7,046 nt of DNA from CALVJJ01 sp045538425 (GTDB lineage Bacteria; Bacillota; Clostridia; Christensenellales; UBA1242): positions 1 to 7,046 of the forward strand of contig JAZSRJ010000078.1 of assembly GCA_045538425.1 (NCBI GenBank), read 5' to 3'. Position numbers and translations under genes: made by a program. The notes beneath the pieces are model-generated. The model saw only the letters and a program-made list of their open reading frames with translations. It was not told where the DNA came from and made no database searches. Shown piece after piece: positions 5,548 to 7,046 of the stretch. Position 1 is the stretch's first letter. Each line of letters opens with the position of its first letter.

Positions 5548-5568
5548 AGAGCCACAAGGCTCTTTTTT
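5548..5568 (+). terminator. Rho-independent terminator of the 88-aa protein gene
   Basis: AGAGCC (5548-5553), an ACAA tetraloop, and GGCTCT (5558-5563) are followed by T to 5568. The hairpin begins 7 nt after the TAA at 5538-5540. It is a short, classic terminator. Confidence 0.88.
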
Positions 5569-5569
5569 G

Positions 5570-5598
5570 TTGTCAAAATATTTTTTATTTGGTATAAT
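5570..5598 (+). promoter_or_regulatory. Near-consensus sigma-70 promoter of valS
   Basis: TTGTCA (5570-5575, 5 of 6) is followed by a 17-bp spacer and TATAAT (5593-5598, 6 of 6), with TGG just before the -10 (extended form). It is the best promoter in the window and suggests strong constitutive expression. The start point would be near 5605. The -35 box begins right after the preceding terminator. Confidence 0.85.
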
Positions 5599-5615
5599 CC
5601 ATCATATTAACAACC

Positions 5616-5631
5616 AAACACTAAAGTGTTT
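5616..5631 (+). promoter_or_regulatory. Small hairpin in the valS leader
   Basis: AAACAC (5616-5621), loop TAAA, GTGTTT (5626-5631). It starts about 10 nt into the predicted valS mRNA and is not followed by a T run. It may be a 5' stabilising stem. It is not part of a T-box. Confidence 0.35.
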
Positions 5632-5662
5632 TGTAATTGATAAAAACAAATCGAGGAATACT

Positions 5663-7046
5663 ATGGCAAAAACATTAGACCCAAAAAGTTATGAAAAATC
5701 TATTTATTCTATGTGGTTAGAAAAAGGATATTTTAAGGCAAAAGTCAACAAGGATAAACAACCTTTTACGATTATTATGCCACCACCAAATATTACCAGC
5801 AAATTGCATATTGGACATGCGTATACCACAACATTGCAAGATACGATTATTCGTTATAAGCGTATGCAAGGGTATGAAGCATTATTGTTACCAGGTACAG
5901 ACCATGCTGCTCTTGCAACGGAAGTAAAAGTTGTGGAAAAGTTGAAAAAAGAGGGCAAGACCAAAGAAATGCTTGGAAGAAAAGCGTTTTTAGAGGAAAT
6001 GGATAAGTGGTACAAAGAGTACGGTACACTCATTCTGGAACAATTCAAAGAGTTGGGTGTAAGTTGTGACTGGGATAGACTTGCTTTTACAATGGATGAA
6101 CCACGCAAACAATCTGTTCGTCATGCATTCAAGCATCTTTATGATAAAGGATATATTTATCAAGGGTATCGTATGACCAACTGGTGTTGTAGTTGTAAGA
6201 CTGCCTTGTCCAATATTGAGGTAGAATACGAAGACAATCATGGCTCTATTTATCATATGAGATATCCGTTTGTAGATGGCAGTGGATATATTGTGGTTGC
6301 AACAACTAGACCAGAAACCATGCTTGGTGATGTTGCGGTTGCTGTCAATCCAAAAGATGAACGTTACAAAAATATTGTAGGAAAACTACTAGATTTGCCT
6401 TTTGTACATAGACAAATACCAGTGATTGCGGATGATTATGTCGATTTGGAGTTTGGTACAGGTATGGTTAAGATTACACCTGCACATGACCCCAATGACT
6501 ATGAAGTGGGTAAAAGACACAATTTGGAGATTATTGAGACCATTGGAAAAGATGGTGTTATGAATGAGAATGCTGGTGCTTATGTTGGTCTTGATCGTAT
6601 GGCTTGCAGAACCAAAATTGTGGAAGATCTAAAAGCGCTTGACTTGATAGAAAAGATTGAAAAATATGACAACAAAGTTGGACATTGTCAAAGATGTCAT
6701 AGTGTTATTGAGCCAATGCTTTCTAAACAATGGTACGTTAAGATGAAAGAACTTGCTCGTCCAGCTATTGATTGTGTAAAAAATGGGGAATTAAAATTTA
6801 TTCCAAAACGTTTTGACAACTTATATTTGAGTTGGATGGAAAATGTGGAAGATTGGTGTATTAGTCGTCAATTATGGTCTGGACATCGTATTCCAGTATT
6901 TACTTGTGAACAATGTGGTCATACCATGGTAGAGTTGGCTGACCCAACAAAATGTACCAAATGTGGTAGTGATCATCTAAAGCAAGATGATGATGCCTTG
7001 GATACTTGGTTTAGTTCTGCCTTGTGGCCATTTAGCACACTTGGTT
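5663..7046 (+). CDS. valS: Valyl-tRNA synthetase, N-terminal 461 codons
   Basis: This class I synthetase charges tRNA-Val and hydrolyses mischarged threonine. The gene is open to the window edge and about half is visible (the family is about 880 residues). ATG at 5663 has GAGGA at 5653-5657. Visible features in order: PPPNITS with LHIGHA (HIGH at 49-52) of the catalytic Rossmann fold; LPGTDHAALATEVKVVEKL; the CP1 editing domain with TTRPETMLGD (214-223) and GTGMVKITPAHDPND; VGHCQRCHSVIEP and LSKQWYVKM; WCISRQLWSGHRIP (398-411); a C4 zinc ribbon (C415, C418, C431, C434); and DALDTWFSSALWPFSTLG, diagnostic of ValS over IleS and LeuS. The KMSKS loop and anticodon domain lie beyond the window. 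Departures from the usual family text are Ser46 where PPPNVTG has Gly, and Ser406 where WWGHRIP has Trp. Transcription is from the strong promoter at 5570-5598 with a leader of about 58 nt and no T-box. Confidence 0.97.
   Translation, partial: MAKTLDPKSYEKSIYSMWLEKGYFKAKVNKDKQPFTIIMPPPNITSKLHIGHAYTTTLQDTIIRYKRMQGYEALLLPGTDHAALATEVKVVEKLKKEGKTKEMLGRKAFLEEMDKWYKEYGTLILEQFKELGVSCDWDRLAFTMDEPRKQSVRHAFKHLYDKGYIYQGYRMTNWCCSCKTALSNIEVEYEDNHGSIYHMRYPFVDGSGYIVVATTRPETMLGDVAVAVNPKDERYKNIVGKLLDLPFVHRQIPVIADDYVDLEFGTGMVKITPAHDPNDYEVGKRHNLEIIETIGKDGVMNENAGAYVGLDRMACRTKIVEDLKALDLIEKIEKYDNKVGHCQRCHSVIEPMLSKQWYVKMKELARPAIDCVKNGELKFIPKRFDNLYLSWMENVEDWCISRQLWSGHRIPVFTCEQCGHTMVELADPTKCTKCGSDHLKQDDDALDTWFSSALWPFSTLG

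Noticed and set aside
5847..6256. Several minus-strand open frames of 60-88 codons
   Set aside because: They are antisense to valS, overlap each other and have no supporting signals.
1..7046. CRISPR array, insertion sequence, tRNA or rRNA gene
   Set aside because: No regularly spaced repeats, transposase motifs, cloverleaf with CCA-ready acceptor, or rRNA signature sequences were seen on either strand.

Overview
The window looks like an AT-rich, low-GC Bacillota (Clostridia-like) chromosome. The evidence is the rpoD-trmK linkage, strong AGGAG-type ribosome-binding sites, short rho-independent terminators, TATAAT-type promoters, and a clostridial-style valyl-tRNA synthetase with a C4 zinc-ribbon insertion. 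The standard genetic code fits every gene. I cannot name the species.

Layout. (1) Bases 1-1937, + strand: the 3' part of rpoD (primary sigma factor), then trmK (tRNA m1A22 methyltransferase), then a coiled-coil C4 zinc-ribbon protein (DUF164/COG1579 type). The three genes are joined by two identical 8-nt overlaps (ATGAATAA) and end in a terminator whose stem contains the last stop codon. (2) Bases 1938-2435: about 500 bp with no credible protein gene. It holds a G/T-rich, C-poor stretch, a strong two-way terminator (2240-2279), a 16-bp perfect palindrome (2358-2373) and an A/T-rich hairpin that may end the minus-strand operon. (3) Bases 2436-5090, - strand: a complete ABC importer of the NitT/SsuA/ThiY class, transcribed as lipoprotein binding protein, ATPase, permease. 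A terminator-like hairpin and a second hairpin lie between the binding-protein gene and the ATPase gene. (4) Bases 5164-5568: a promoter for the importer lies back to back with a + strand promoter for a monocistronic 88-aa two-helix membrane protein of unknown function, which has its own terminator. (5) Bases 5570-7046, + strand: a near-consensus promoter, a short leader, and the first 461 codons of valS, which runs off the window.

How it fits together. The + strand genes are housekeeping functions: transcription initiation, tRNA modification, tRNA charging. The minus-strand importer is an accessory nutrient-uptake cassette set between them. Its substrate cannot be read from the window, because no biosynthetic or catabolic enzyme and no recognisable riboswitch accompanies it. 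I do not see a clearly new multi-gene system. The best leads are the orphan non-coding interval 1938-2435, the processed-looking junction inside the importer operon, and the uncharacterised 88-aa membrane protein that shares a divergent promoter region with the importer.
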